Notes under the pieces: generated by a model
Databases searched by the model: none
Seen by the model: the letters and a program-made list of their open reading frames with translations, nothing else
Told to the model about the DNA's origin: nothing
Shown: piece after piece, positions 13,026-25,628 of the stretch
How positions within the stretch are numbered: position 1 is the stretch's first letter
Layout: each line of letters opens with the position of its first letter
Position numbers and translations under genes: made by a program
Source of the DNA: Cristatella mucedo
Lineage: Eukaryota > Bryozoa > Phylactolaemata > Cristatellidae
DNA: 64,000 bases
Assembly: GCA_009760855.2 (NCBI GenBank)
Contig: WPIO01000008.1
Coordinates: forward strand, 1 to 64,000
Reading direction: 5' to 3'

Positions 13026-15832
13026 CCACGATCTCTGCTCGATTAGTTACGGTATCCAGCCAGTACTAATTACTGTAGTGAACAGGATTTCTCTATCCGG
13101 GTCTAATCGTGTCATCGGTTGCTACCTACTGTGTACTATACAGTTATACTAATATATCCGGCTCAAATTGTTTGAGCCCTTTCTCTGCAGTGCTAATGTA
13201 GCAATCTCAGGCATTCCATTTCCACTACCTTGTACTAAGTTCACTCGTTGTATGAAATAATCAGTTGCGTTTCGCCTTTTTCAACAACCTGGGATTTATT
13301 TCAACAGAGCTGCAAGTCACCTCTAAATCTCGACAAGTGCACAAGCACTAAATGCACATGCTATGTGGGCTTGAAGACAGCTCATTCATCCCTAAAGGGG
13401 CCCAACAGGTATCGACAAGACGTAGAACCGAAAAACTGTAAACGATCTCCTGCTCAAAGAGCCAGCTAGTCCTTATGTCGGCCAGCGACAGCGAAAGCCG
13501 GAAGCTGATTCGCTCGAGCAGGTAGAACATGGGAAGCTAGGTCAGTTGGCACGTGACTAGCTCTCCTGCCCTTAAGCTGAACATGCTGGAGGGCGTCACC
13601 AAACACTGTGGGGACTTGAGCTCGAATGAAGTAGACTCTACCCAGTGAGCTAGGTGGTGAAAAGTGACAGCGAGTGGCAATGTGTGTCCATTTTATAAAT
13701 CCTTCTGGCTCACACTAAACAGCAGCAGCATCAGGCAAACCAGCACCAGTAAAGAACTAACTTGGACTGGCTCCAACAGAAGCTTGACTCACCTTGGCGT
13801 TTGCTCACTTGCTCAACTGCTGGGAGCCCCAGACATGAAGTAGCTGCTGCTAATTATGCTGCAAGCACGTCTGTTAATGGCATTGCCATCCTTACGGCTA
13901 CCCTGGATGTCATAAGTGAGGCAAATGTGAGTAGGCTAAAAACCTAAATCTAGTCGAAGCAAATAGGTCAGTGACTGATGATTGGATATCGTCAGTTTTC
14001 GAGTAAACCTAGATGCCAGTAAGACTGGCAAAGTGAATGGTGATTTTAAGAAGCTGTTCGCCTCAGGGTAGGTCTATGGAGTCGTAAGGGCAACATAGAG
14101 ACTCAACCCTTTTGCCCAGCAAGAGCGTTTAGACGGCATCTCGCGGATTGACTCAGCCCGAAACGTATAGTATATTGGGCTAACTGCACTGGGAGTGCAT
14201 GATTTCCCATGTTTTGTGAAAACTCGTTGCACTCGGCAGCTGTACACACCCTTGTCATCTTTCTGCAGACGTGCCTGACCTCAATTAAGATGACTCGAAG
14301 GTCAGTAGGCTTGGTGAGCTGAAAGCCGGTGCAGTTTGACTTGTACTCAGGGCTAGATTTGGTGGCTTTTTTTTACCTTGGCACCGGTGCAATTTCAACA
14401 AAAGTGTGACCAGAGCATTAATCCTGTTCTATTTCTCAGTAGGCCCCTTGTTACATGCCTGCAGACCAAAGGTGGCCTGCTCCGATCTGGCGTCGATGCG
14501 ACTACCCAGTGTGCTACTCGGAGGAGCAAGTTCAAGCTGCTTTGAATTTCTTCGGCTGACATCGTGTACGTCAGCTCCTTGCACAGTTCTGTGAGAACCA
14601 GCTCAGCTGCAAGCCATTTACTCGTAAATGGTCAAGGAGGTTATGTTGTTTTGGAAAATAGCCAAGCAACAGAGCTTGGTCGGTTCAAATACATAGAAAG
14701 GATAAGTGACAAACTTGTCCAAGATATACTAGTCTTAAGCTACAAGGTTGGCTGGGGGAGCTATCGGGCATGCAGATCGGATAGCTATTGGCTTTGCCTC
14801 CTCATCACGATCTGATCAGGCTTGATAGTGTTGCCTTGGCAGTCACTTATCGGCCTAGGTGCTCGTGATACTTAGCTAATTAATAGTAGATGGCAGCTAC
14901 TAAATTAGAAGTGGGATTCCTCAGTTAGTGCCGTACTCAGGTCAAGGTGAAACCTCTCAACCGGCTAGCCATGATGGAGATTGAACCAACAAGCCCTAGC
15001 CAGACGTTGGTCTCGATGGTGCCGAACCTCGAGGCAAACGGCTAGCTTCGATTGGCTGGTAAAGACAGGATAAATAGAGCCCAAATATGCACCCCGGCAC
15101 CTGCACCACCCTGTACTGGTCAACTAATAAGTCCAGAATCATAGTTTCTGGAAGAGGTCTCTTTGCAGGTTATTGCATAACGCCTGTCTACTTACTTTCG
15201 GCAAGGAGTTAACATCACGGACCGGCTTGATGAAGGAGATGTCACTGAGTCAGCCCACGCATGTGCCTGCACACCTGTGATACCTTAAATCTTTAAAGTG
15301 CAGCTATCGCCTTCTGCAACTCTACCATGTGAGTCGCTGTGAATCTGAAGAGTTTGATGGAAGGTTGTTGGCATCCGTGATTTAGATACAGCACTTTAAC
15401 TCGCATTCATTGATCAAATATAAAGTGACATGCTTAGATGAGAAGGCAGACAGTGGAGTATGTTTACCGTGCATGTAATGGCTCCGGGTGAATTTAAAAC
15501 ATGGGTTATTGTCGCCAAAAGGACTCTAGGTATCGTTTCCAAATGAAAACTTTAACGAGTTCCGCAACTTATTCTGCAAGGAAAGAGTTGACCGTCGCCC
15601 ACTATCTTCCGCCCAAAACAGAGAGGCAAGTTTGTTTTCCTTAAAGTATCGCAGAGAATGAGGGATTGAATAGACTGCCTCGGCATATCAATAGGATGCT
15701 CCTATATGCCGCAGTGGTTGTGGCTCCGTTGAAAAAAATAACTGCGAGGCGTTTGTGCAGCTGAAAATGAAGAAACAGCTACGACTCAAAGTAGTGGAGA
15801 ATCGCACTTCCCGAAGCTGGTCGGATCCTTAC

Positions 15833-16135
15833 CTGTTCGTTCGGTAACAAGGTAAAAGAGTTCTGCCACTTGACCGCATCCCATGTTTGTGCATCCACGA
15901 ACTGACAGGGTGTAGTAGCAGCGTGACTTCATGTTAGTGAATACAATCATCGTAGAATTTACCGGTTGTGACGAACCTGTGAGACCGTTTCGACATTCGT
16001 AAGACGACCATGGATGAATGTTCCATCCCACTAAATAGTACACAGTGTCGTTGATCACCATCTCGTCCCATTGCAGTTCAACAGCACTTGAGTTGCTGAA
16101 TGTAACTTGCAAGCCTGTTGGTGCATTGTTTGGCA
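15833..16135 (-). CDS. Fn3 domain exon, copy B2 (intact)
   Basis: A 303-nt exon with acceptor tatttcatag before TGCCAAAC and donor ACAG/GTAAGG, phase 1 at both ends. The translation starts PNNAPTGLQVTF after the split codon and ends LVTERTG. Domain landmarks are LQWDEM, YYLVGWNI and CYYTLSVRGCTNMGCG. It differs from the type A exon at 28 of about 100 residues, but keeps all four cysteines, both core tryptophans, the frame and the splice sites. The reading frame stays open upstream only as far as the acceptor, so the ATG at 16136 is not a start. Confidence 0.87.
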
Positions 16136-17389
16136 CTATGAAATACAGAACAAAGCCAATAATAAGTCGGTGAACAGAGTCCTTCTAAGTCACTTGCGTT
16201 GAGGGAAACGTAGAGCTGCATTCTATTTGTAGCCTTTTGCATTTAAATGGATAGCGTACCACATAAATTGCATTCTCCTTTGTGTAGTAATGTATTTAGA
16301 TTTCTAAAGCAGTTAGCGAATGGATTAAATTGTTCACCTAATAATTGCATTATGCGAGATGGTGATAATTTCATCCAACCTCCAAGCAAAAGAACATGAA
16401 AATCATGAAATTACTTAATCGTATAAATATCAGAACGAATTATTCGGCCGACTCTGGCCATCAAAGTATCTACGCCAAAGTATGTTATACGTCGGAAAAT
16501 TCATTTTGCCTTGCCCAGTGAATTAGCGATCAATGGCCAAGGACCGATGGCAGTGCTGCTCTCCTGCTGAAGCACTTCGTGATATTAAGCAACTATAAAA
16601 CGCAGGAAAGCTCACGGGATAAAGGTAAGTGAAAAACCAGTAAGATTCTCGGTTCTTCAGTTTGAAATTAACGAACGGCTCACAAGTTAAAGTACAGCAC
16701 TACATGTTTATTCTGGATTTTCCGAACCTCGATCAATTATGCTTGCATTTCCATCGGCACACTCATGCTACTTTTTGAATACGATTGAGTGCAGTCTGCT
16801 ACCTAATACTTTGTTAGGGCATATTAAGGTAAAGGTAAGAGCCATGCCTCAAGTTTTTAATCCCGGGGACATTTTCAATTAGAAAATTCCTTTTAATTGC
16901 TGGATTGAGCACGACCTGAAACGATACACAATAATAGCAAGAGGTACAGATTTTTGTAGGCATCGTGCTAATTGGGGCTTTTACATGTCTTCCAACCTTA
17001 ATCGTGAAAACTGCACGAAAAATGTGAAACATCAATAAAGTCCAGGAGTGGTCACTTGGTGATGGTCTGAACAATATCTTGACGAACCGATGTAAAACGA
17101 CAGCGGCTCGTGGATACGGTTGATGTCATGTTTATAATTCCATTGTCTCTATCACGCCTGTTGAGCATTCGAGTTGATCCACGGCGAATTTCTAACGTTG
17201 GCTTGTTCAAAGTACCTTAAACCTCCGTGTTTATTGAAACTTACCAGTATACATTAGTTTAATCGCTCTTGAATGTGAACATGGTTACTACATCCGACAG
17301 AAGAAATAATAGATTCAATTTTCTATTGTAGCCTGATTGGCGGTTCCGTGAGAACTGTCTGAATGAAGTGAGCGATTGTAAACTTAAGC

Positions 17390-17735
17390 ACGTTAATAAC
17401 GACAATAACAATAATGATTATATAGCACTTGTTGAAGCACCCTCATAGACCTCAACCTCTTTCTAATTGCCTTAAATTGCTTTAATGCAAAAGAGACGCG
17501 ATCGGACGGTTAGTGGTAGAACGCTCAGTAAAAATTAAGAATAACATGGTCAGCATTGACATGCACAGGTTCAGCAGGCAAGTGTGTTTAGTGGCAGCAT
17601 GCACAGTTTCAGCAAGCACAAGCACATGAAGGTAGAACCACAGTTACCTACTGCATGCTGTGATAATTAGATGAGTTTTTACTTTCTTTTTAAATGGAGT
17701 AAATGAAGGGCATGTCGTGAACGAAGTCATTACCG
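17390..17735 (-). mobile_element. LINE 3'-end fossil in unit 4
   Basis: A copy of the fossil at 7950-8295 with only scattered single-base differences, as expected from duplication of the whole unit and not from a separate insertion. Confidence 0.75.
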
Positions 17736-20550
17736 TTGTTGCCACGATCTCTGCTTGCTTAGTTACGGTTGGCAGCTAGTGCCTATTACTTTAGTGACCA
17801 GGATCTCTCCATCCGGGTCATATCGTGTCATCGGTTGCTACCTACAGTCTACTATACGGTAATGCTAATTGATCCCGATTGAAATGTTCGAGCCCTTTTT
17901 TTCTGCAGAGCTAATGCAGAAATCTCAGACCTTCCATTTCTACTAATTTGGACTAAGTTGACTCGTTGTATGTAATAACCAGTTGCGAGTTGCTTTTTTT
18001 CAATTACCTGGGATTATTTTCAGAGCTGCAAGTCGCCTCTAAATCTCGACAGGTGGACAAGCACTCAATGCACATGCTACGTGGGCTAGAAGACGGCTTG
18101 TTCATCCCTAACGGGGTGTAGCAGGTATCGACAAGACGTAGAACCAGCAAACTGTAAACGATCTCCAGCTCGAAGAGCCAGCTAGTCCTCATGTCGGCCA
18201 GCGACAGCTTAGGCCGGAAGCTGATTTGCTCGAGCAGGGAGAACATGGGAAGCTAGGTCCGTTGGCACGTGACAAGCTCTCCTGCCCGTAAGCTGACCAT
18301 GCTGGACGGCGTCACCAAGCACTGTGGGGACGTGAGCTCGAATGAAGGAGACTCTACCCAATGAGCTAGTGGGTGACAAGTGTCAGCGAATGGGAATGCG
18401 TGTCCATTTATAAATCCTACTGGTTCACACAAAAAAGTAGCTGCATTAAGCAACCAGAACTAGTAAATAACTAACTTGGACTGGCTCCAACAGAGGCTTG
18501 ACTCACTTTGGCGTTTGCTCACTTGCTCAACTGCTGGGAGCCCCAGACTTGAAGTAGCTGCCACAAAATGTGCTACAAGCGTGTCCGTTAATGGCATTGC
18601 CATCCTTACGGCTACCCTAGATGTCATAAGTACGGCAAATGTGAGTAGGTTGAATCCTGAATCTAGTCGCATTAAATAGTTAAGTGACTGCTGATTGGCT
18701 ATCGTCAGTTTTCGAGTAAACCTAGCAGCCAATTAGACAGGCCAAGTGAATGGCCATGATAAGAGGCTATTGGAGTAGGTCGTCAGGTTAGGTCATTGGA
18801 GTATTAAGGGTAACAGATAGACTTAACCCTTTAGCCAAGCAAGAGCAATCCAGACGGTGTCTCGCGAAATTACTCGGCCCAATACGTATAGCATATTGGG
18901 CTACCTGCCCAGGGAGTGCATGATTTTCCATGTTTTCTGAATACTCGTTGCATTCGGTGCTTCTCCTGATCTTGTGATCTTTCAATGGACGTCACAGCCG
19001 TCAATTGAGATGACTGCCAGGACAGTATTCTTAGTGAGCTGAAAGCCGGTGAAGCTCTACTTGTACTCAGGGCTTGATCTGGCGGCTTCTTTACCTTAGC
19101 ACCGGTGCAATTTCAACATAAGTACGACCGAAGCGTAAATCATGTTCCGTTTCTCAGTAGGCCACTTGTTCACGTGCCGGAAGACTAGAGGCGGCCTGCT
19201 CAGATCTGGCGTCGGAGCAGCTGCCCAGTGTGCTACTCGTGGAAGCGAGGTGAGGCTGCTCTGAATTTCTTCGGCTGGCATCGTGTACGTTGGCGCCCTG
19301 CACAGCCGTGTGAGAAGCAGTGCTTCTGCAAACCATTCACTAGTCAATGGTCAAGAAGGTTATGGTTTTTAGTAACCCAGCCAAGGAACAGAGCTTGGAG
19401 GAATCAAATACATAGAAAAGATACGAGACGACTTTGTCGAAGATGTACTAGTGTTAAGCTAACAAGGTTGGCTGAGGGAGCCATCGGGCATACAGATCGG
19501 AATGCTATTGGCTTCGCCTCGCTATCACGATCTAATCAGCCTTGCTGGTGTTGCCTTGGTAGTGACTTATTGGCCTTCGTGTACGTGATAGTTAGCCAAT
19601 TAGCAGTGAATGGCAGCTACAAAAGTAGAAGTGGTTTCTTCAGTCTGTGCTGTACTCAGGTTTAGCTGAAACCTCTCAACGGGCTATCTAGGAAGCAGAT
19701 TGAGCCAATAAGCTGTCGCCAGGCGACGGTTTCGACGGTACTTCACCTCGAGGCACACGGCAAGTTTCGATTGGCAGGTAAAGACAGAATAAATAGAGCC
19801 CTAATGGGCAACCCGGCACCTGCAACTTCCTGTACTGGTCAACAGATTACTTCGGAATCCTAGTTTCTGAAAGAGGTCTCTTTGCCGGCTATATCAAAAC
19901 GCCTGTCTACTTGCTATCGGCAAGGAGTTAACATCACGGACCGGCTTGCTGAAGGAGAACTCACTGAGTCAGCACACGTGTGTGCCTGCAAACCTGTGAT
20001 ACCTTAAATCTTTTTGGTTCAACTATCGCCGGCTGCAACTCTACCATGTGCATGGCTGTGAATCTGGCGAGTTTGATGGAAGGTTGTAGGCGTCTGTCAT
20101 TTAGATACAGCACTTTAACTCGCAGCCATCAATCAGATATAAACTGAGATGCTTAGATGAAAAGGCAGACAGTGGAGTACGTTTAACGTGCATGTAACGG
20201 CTCCGGGTGAATTTAAAAGATGGGTTATACTCGCCAGAAGGACTGTAGGTATCATTGCCGAAAGTAAACTCTTATGAGTTCCACAACTCAGTCGGCAAGG
20301 AAAGAGTTTACCGTCACCCATTATTTTCTGCCCAAAAACAGAGAGACAAGATTATTTTCCTAAGAGCATCACACGGAATGAGGGATTGAATAGACTGCCT
20401 AGGCATATCTATAGGATGCTCGTATATCGGGCTGTGGTTGCGGCTCCATTGAAAAAACAACAGCAAGTTCTTGGTGCAGCTGAAATTTACAAACAGCTAC
20501 GAGTCTAAGTAGTGGAGAATAGCACTTCCCGAAGCTGGTAAGATCCTTAC

Positions 20551-20853
20551 CGGTCAGATCGGTGACAAAGAGGTAGAGTTCTGCCACCGGACCGCATCCC
20601 ATAAATGTGCATCCACGAACAGATATGCTGTAGTAGCAGTGCTGCTTCATATTAGTGAATAAAATCGTCGTAGAATTTTCCAGTTGTGACGAACTTGTGG
20701 AACCGTTTTGACATTCGTAAGACGACCATGGCTGAATGTTCCATCCCACTAAATAGTACACCCGGTCGTTGACAACCATCTCGTTCCATCGTAGTTCAAT
20801 AGCACTTGAGTTGCCGAATGTAACTCGCAAGCCTGTTGGCGCTTCGCTTGGAG
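20551..20853 (-). CDS. Fn3 domain exon, copy A3 (intact)
   Basis: A 303-nt phase 1-1 exon with the same protein as copy A2: PSEAPTGLRVTFGNSS near the start and VTDLTG at the end. The acceptor is cattttacag and the donor ACCG/GTAAGG. With B2 (15833-16135) downstream on the minus strand and B3 upstream, a spliced transcript would join three Fn3 domains in frame. No transmembrane segment or signal sequence is visible near it. Confidence 0.86.
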
Positions 20854-22119
20854 CTGTAAAATGCAGAAAAAGACAAATAATAAGTTGGTGAACAGGGTAC
20901 TTCTAAGTCGCTTGTTTTGTGAGAAACGTGGAGCTGCATTCTATTCGTAGCCTTTTGCATTTAAATGGACAAAATACGACATATACTGTATTCTTCTTTA
21001 TGTAGCAATGTGTTTAGATTTCTAAAGCGGATTGCCGAAAGATCAAACTGTTCTCCTAATGATTTCACATTAGGAGATGGTGATATTTCAATCGAACTTC
21101 GAAGAGGAAGGACATGATAATTCTTGTATTGACTAATTGTATAAATATCAGGACGATTTATTCGGCTGACCCTGACCATCGTAGTATCCACGCCAAAGTA
21201 TGTTATACTTCGGACAATTTGTTTTGCTTAGCCCAGTGAATTAGCGAGCGATGACCATGGACTGATCGCTGTGCTGCTCACCTGCCGCAGCTCTTCGGGT
21301 TGTTAACCGACTCTAAAACGCTGGAAAGCACGGGCGATAAAGCTAAGAGAACAACCAATGACATTATTGGTTCCTCAGTTTTAAAATAAACGAGTGGCTC
21401 ACAAGTTAATGTACAGCACACCATATTTATTCGAGGTTTTCTTAACCTGGATTAATTATGCTTGCATTTCCATCGGCACCCTCATGCTTCTTTTCAAATA
21501 CGATTGAGTGCAGTCTGCTACGTAATACTTTGTTAGGGCATATTAAGGTAGAGGTAAGAGCCATGCTTCAATTGTTCAATCCCTAAGACATTTTTTAATT
21601 AGCGAGTAGCTTTTAATTGCTTGATTGAGCACTACCTGAAAAGATGCACAATCATAGGAAGAGGTACAGACTTTTGTACGTGTTGTGCTAATTGGGGCCT
21701 TTAAATGTCTTGCAACCTTAATCATTTTATGAAAACTGCACGAAAAATGTGAAACTGCATTCAAGTCCAGGAGTGGTCACTTGGTGATGGTCTGCACGAT
21801 ATCTTGACGAACCGCGGTGAAACGACTGTAGCTCTTTTATACGTTTAATCTCATGTTTGACTATTCCAGTTGTCCCTATTACTCTGGTTTGGCATTTGAA
21901 TTGAACCACGGTAAACCTTTGACGTTGGCTTGTTCCAAGTAACTTAAACCTCCGTCATTAATAAAATATACCAGTTTACGTTAGTTTAATCGCGTTTGAA
22001 TGTAAACATGGTTACTACTGACCACAGGAGAATTAATAGGTTCAATTTTCTATTGTAGCCTGATTGGTGGTTTCGAAAGAACTGTCCGAATGAAGTGAGC
22101 GATTGCAAACTTAAGCACG

Positions 22120-22460
22120 TTAATAATGACAATAACATTAATGATAACATAGCACTTGTTGAAGAAACCTCAGAGTCCTCAACTTCTTTCTAGTTGCTTT
22201 AAATATCATGCAAAAGAGACGCGATCAGATGGTTAGTGGTGGGGCACTTAGTAAACGTTAAGAACTACATGGTTAGCAGTGACATGAACATGGACAGTAT
22301 GCAAGTTTGTTTAGTGGCAGCAAGCCCAGTTTCAGCAAGGACAAGCACATGCAGGTAGAACCACAGTTATTCACCATATGCTCCAATAAATAGGTGAGTT
22401 TTTACTTTCTTTTTAATTGCAGTAAATGAAGGACATGTCATGAACGAAGTCATTACCTTT
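22120..22460 (-). mobile_element. LINE 3'-end fossil in unit 5
   Basis: A duplicate of the fossil at 12690-13025 carried along with the unit. It shows the same order of AT tail, CTTCTTTCTAG and GTTTAGTGGCAGCA. Confidence 0.75.
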
Positions 22461-25274
22461 CTTACCACGATCTCTGCTCGATTAGTTACGGTATCCAGCC
22501 AGTACTAATTACTGTAGTGAACAGGATTTCTCTATCCGGGTCTAATCGTGTCATCGGTTGCTACCTACTGTGTACTATACAGTTATACTAATATATCCGG
22601 CTCAAATTGTTTGAGCCCTTTCTCTGCAGTGCTAATGTAGCAATCTCAGGCATTCCATTTCCACTACCTTGTACTAAGTTCACTCGTTGTATGAAATAAT
22701 CAGTTGCGTTTCGCCTTTTTCAACAACCTGGGATTTATTTCAACAGAGCTGCAAGTCACCTCTAAATCTCGACAAGTGCACAAGCACTAAATGCACATGC
22801 TATGTGGGCTTGAAGACAGCTCATTCATCCCTAAAGGGGCCCAACAGGTATCGACAAGACGTAGAACCGAAAAACTGTAAACGATCTCCTGCTCAAAGAG
22901 CCAGCTAGTCCTTATGTCGGCCAGCGACAGCGAAAGCCGGAAGCTGATTCGCTCGAGCAGGTAGAACATGGGAAGCTAGGTCAGTTGGCACGTGACTAGC
23001 TCTCCTGCCCTTAAGCTGAACATGCTGGAGGGCGTCACCAAACACTGTGGGGACTTGAGCTCGAATGAAGTAGACTCTACCCAGTGAGCTAGGTGGTGAA
23101 AAGTGACAGCGAGTGGCAATGTGTGTCCATTTTATAAATCCTTCTGGCTCACACTAAACAGCAGCAGCATCAGGCAAACCAGCACCAGTAAAGAACTAAC
23201 TTGGACTGGCTCCAACAGAAGCTTGACTCACCTTGGCGTTTGCTCACTTGCTCAACTGCTGGGAGCCCCAGACATGAAGTAGCTGCTGCTAATTATGCTG
23301 CAAGCACGTCTGTTAATGGCATTGCCATCCTTACGGCTACCCTGGATGTCATAAGTGAGGCAAATGTGAGTAGGCTAAAAACCTAAATCTAGTCGAAGCA
23401 AATAGGTCAGTGACTGATGATTGGATATCGTCAGTTTTCGAGTAAACCTAGAGATGCCAGTAAGACTGGCAAAGTGAATGGTGATTTTAAGAAGCTGTTC
23501 GCCTCAGGGTAGGTCTATGGAGTCGTAAGGGCAACATAGAGACTCAACCCTTTTGCCCAGCAAGAGCGTTTAGACGGCATCTCGCGGATTGACTCAGCCC
23601 GAAACGTATAGTATATTGGGCTAACTGCACTGGGAGTGCATGATTTCCCATGTTTTGTGAAAACTCGTTGCACTCGGCAGCTGTACACACCCTTGTCATC
23701 TTTCTGCAGACGTGCCTGACCTCAATTAAGATGACTCGAAGGTCAGTAGGCTTGGTGAGCTGAAAGCCGGTGCAGTTTGACTTGTACTCAGGGCTAGATT
23801 TGGTGGCTTTTTACCTTGGCTTGGCACCGGTGCAATTTCAACAAAAGTGTGACCAGAGCATTAATCCTGTTCTATTTCTCAGTAGGCCCCTTGTTACATG
23901 CCTGCAGACCAAAGGTGGCCTGCTCCGATCTGGCGTCGATGCGACTACCCAGTGTGCTACTCGGAGGAGCAAGTTCAAGCTGCTTTGAATTTCTTCGGCT
24001 GACATCGTGTACGTCAGCTCCTTGCACAGTTCTGTGAGAACCAGCTCAGCTGCAAGCCATTTACTCGTAAATGGTCAAGGAGGTTATGTTGTTTTGGAAA
24101 ATAGCCAAGCAACAGAGCTTGGTCGGTTCAAATACATAGAAAGGATAAGTGACAAACTTGTCCAAGATATACTAGTCTTAAGCTACAAGGTTGGCTGGGG
24201 GAGCTATCGGGCATGCAGATCGGATAGCTATTGGCTTTGCCTCCTCATCACGATCTGATCAGGCTTGATAGTGTTGCCTTGGCAGTCACTTATCGGCCTA
24301 GGTGCTCGTGATACTTAGCTAATTAATAGTAGATGGCAGCTACTAAATTAGAAGTGGTTTCCTCAGTTAGTGCCGTACTCAGGTCAAGTTGAAACTTCTT
24401 AACAGGCTCGCCATGATGGAGATTGAGCCAACAAGCCCTAGCCAGGCGTTGGTCTCGATGGTGCCGAACCTCGAGGCAAACGGCTAGCTTCGATTGGCTG
24501 GTAAAGACAGGATAAATAGAGCCCAAATATGCAACCCGGCACCTGCACCTCCCTGTACTGGTCGGCTAATTAGTCCAGTATTCTAGTTTCTGGAAGAGGT
24601 CTCTTTGCAGGTTATTGCATAAAGCCTGTCTACTTACTTTCGGCAAGGATTTAACATCACGGACCGGCTTGATGAAGGAGATGTCACTTGGTCAGCCAAC
24701 GCACGTGCCTGGACACCTGTGATACCCTAAATCTTTAAAGTGCAGGTATCGCCTTCTGCAACTATACCATGTGAGTGGCTGTGAATCCAAAGAGTTTGAT
24801 GGAAGGTTGTTGGCATCTGTGATTTAGATACAGCACTTTAACTATCAGTCATTGATCAAATATAAAGTGACATGCTTAGATGAGAAGGCAGACAGTGGAG
24901 TATGTTTACCGTGCATGTAATGGCTCCGGGTGAATTTAAAACATGGGTTATTGTCGCCAAAAGGACTCTAGGTATCGTTTCCAAATGAAAACTTTACCGA
25001 GTTCCACAACTTATTCTGGAAGGAAAGAGTTGACTGTCGCCCACTATCTTCCGCCCAAAACAGAGAGGCAAGTTTGTTTTCCTTATAGCATCACAGAGAA
25101 TGAGGGATTGAATAGACTGCCTAGGCATATCAATAGGATGCTCCAATATGCGGCAGTGGTTGTGGCTCCGTTGAAAAACCAACTGGGAGTTGTTTGTGCA
25201 GCTGAAATTAAGAAACAGTTACGACTCAAAGTAGTGGAGAATCGCACTTCCCGAAGCGCTGGTCGGATCCTTAC

Positions 25275-25577
25275 CTGTTCGTTCGGTAACAAGGTAAAAG
25301 AGTTCTGCCACCGGACCGCATCCCATAAATGTGCATCCACGAACTGATATGCTGTAGTAGCAGTGCTGCTTCATATCAGTGAATACAATCATCGTAGAAT
25401 TTACCGGTTGTGACGAACCTATGTGACCGTATCGACATTCGTAAGACGACCATGGATAAATGTTCCATCCCACTAAATAGTACACCCGGTCGTTGAGCAC
25501 CATCTCGTCCCATTGCAGTTCAATAGCACTTGAGTTGCTGAATGTAACTTGCAAGCCTGTTGGTGCATTGTTTGGCA
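25275..25577 (-). CDS. Fn3 domain exon, copy B3 (intact, doubled acceptor)
   Basis: A 303-nt exon with donor ACAG/GTAAGG and acceptor tattttatag before TGCCAAAC, phase 1 at both ends. The protein begins PNNAPTGLQVTF like B2, but its C-terminal half (MKQHCYYSISVRGCTFMGCG) reads like type A, suggesting gene conversion between types. A 27-bp tandem duplication just upstream creates a second, equivalent acceptor. Using that one would add nine in-frame residues (LGFVLYFIV) and no stop. Confidence 0.86.
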
Positions 25578-25628
25578 CTATAAAATACAGAACAAAGCCA
25601 AGCACTATAAAATACAGAACAAAGCCAA
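25575..25628. repeat. 27-bp tandem duplication containing the 3' splice site
   Basis: The unit gcactataaaatacagaac followed by aaagccaa occurs twice in direct succession on the plus strand. On the minus strand each copy supplies a pyrimidine-rich tract ending in TATAG, giving two acceptors 27 nt apart and in the same frame. Copies B1 and B2 have only one. Confidence 0.9.

Larger units (their letters stand above)
9530..14252. repeat. Array unit 3 (type A2)
   Basis: A complete type A unit, nearly identical to 18973-23693. Its Fn3 exon is 11110-11412 and its LINE fossil about 12690-13025. A plus-strand open frame of 145 codons at 9785-10222 recurs only in the identical copy, is broken in type B units, and is therefore not regarded as coding. 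Confidence 0.9.
14253..18972. repeat. Array unit 4 (type B2), chimeric at about 14903
   Basis: The part up to about 14902 matches the start of unit 6 (23694-24345). The part after it matches unit 2 (from about 5460). This marks the seam between two 9.44-kb near-identical dimers. It contains the Fn3 exon 15833-16135 and the LINE fossil 17390-17735. Confidence 0.9.
18973..23693. repeat. Array unit 5 (type A3)
   Basis: Near-identical to unit 3 (9530-14252) at an offset of about 9443 bases. Differences are mostly one-base indels in homopolymers (for example the T run near 10564 against 20011). It carries the Fn3 exon 20551-20853 and the LINE fossil 22120-22460. Confidence 0.9.
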
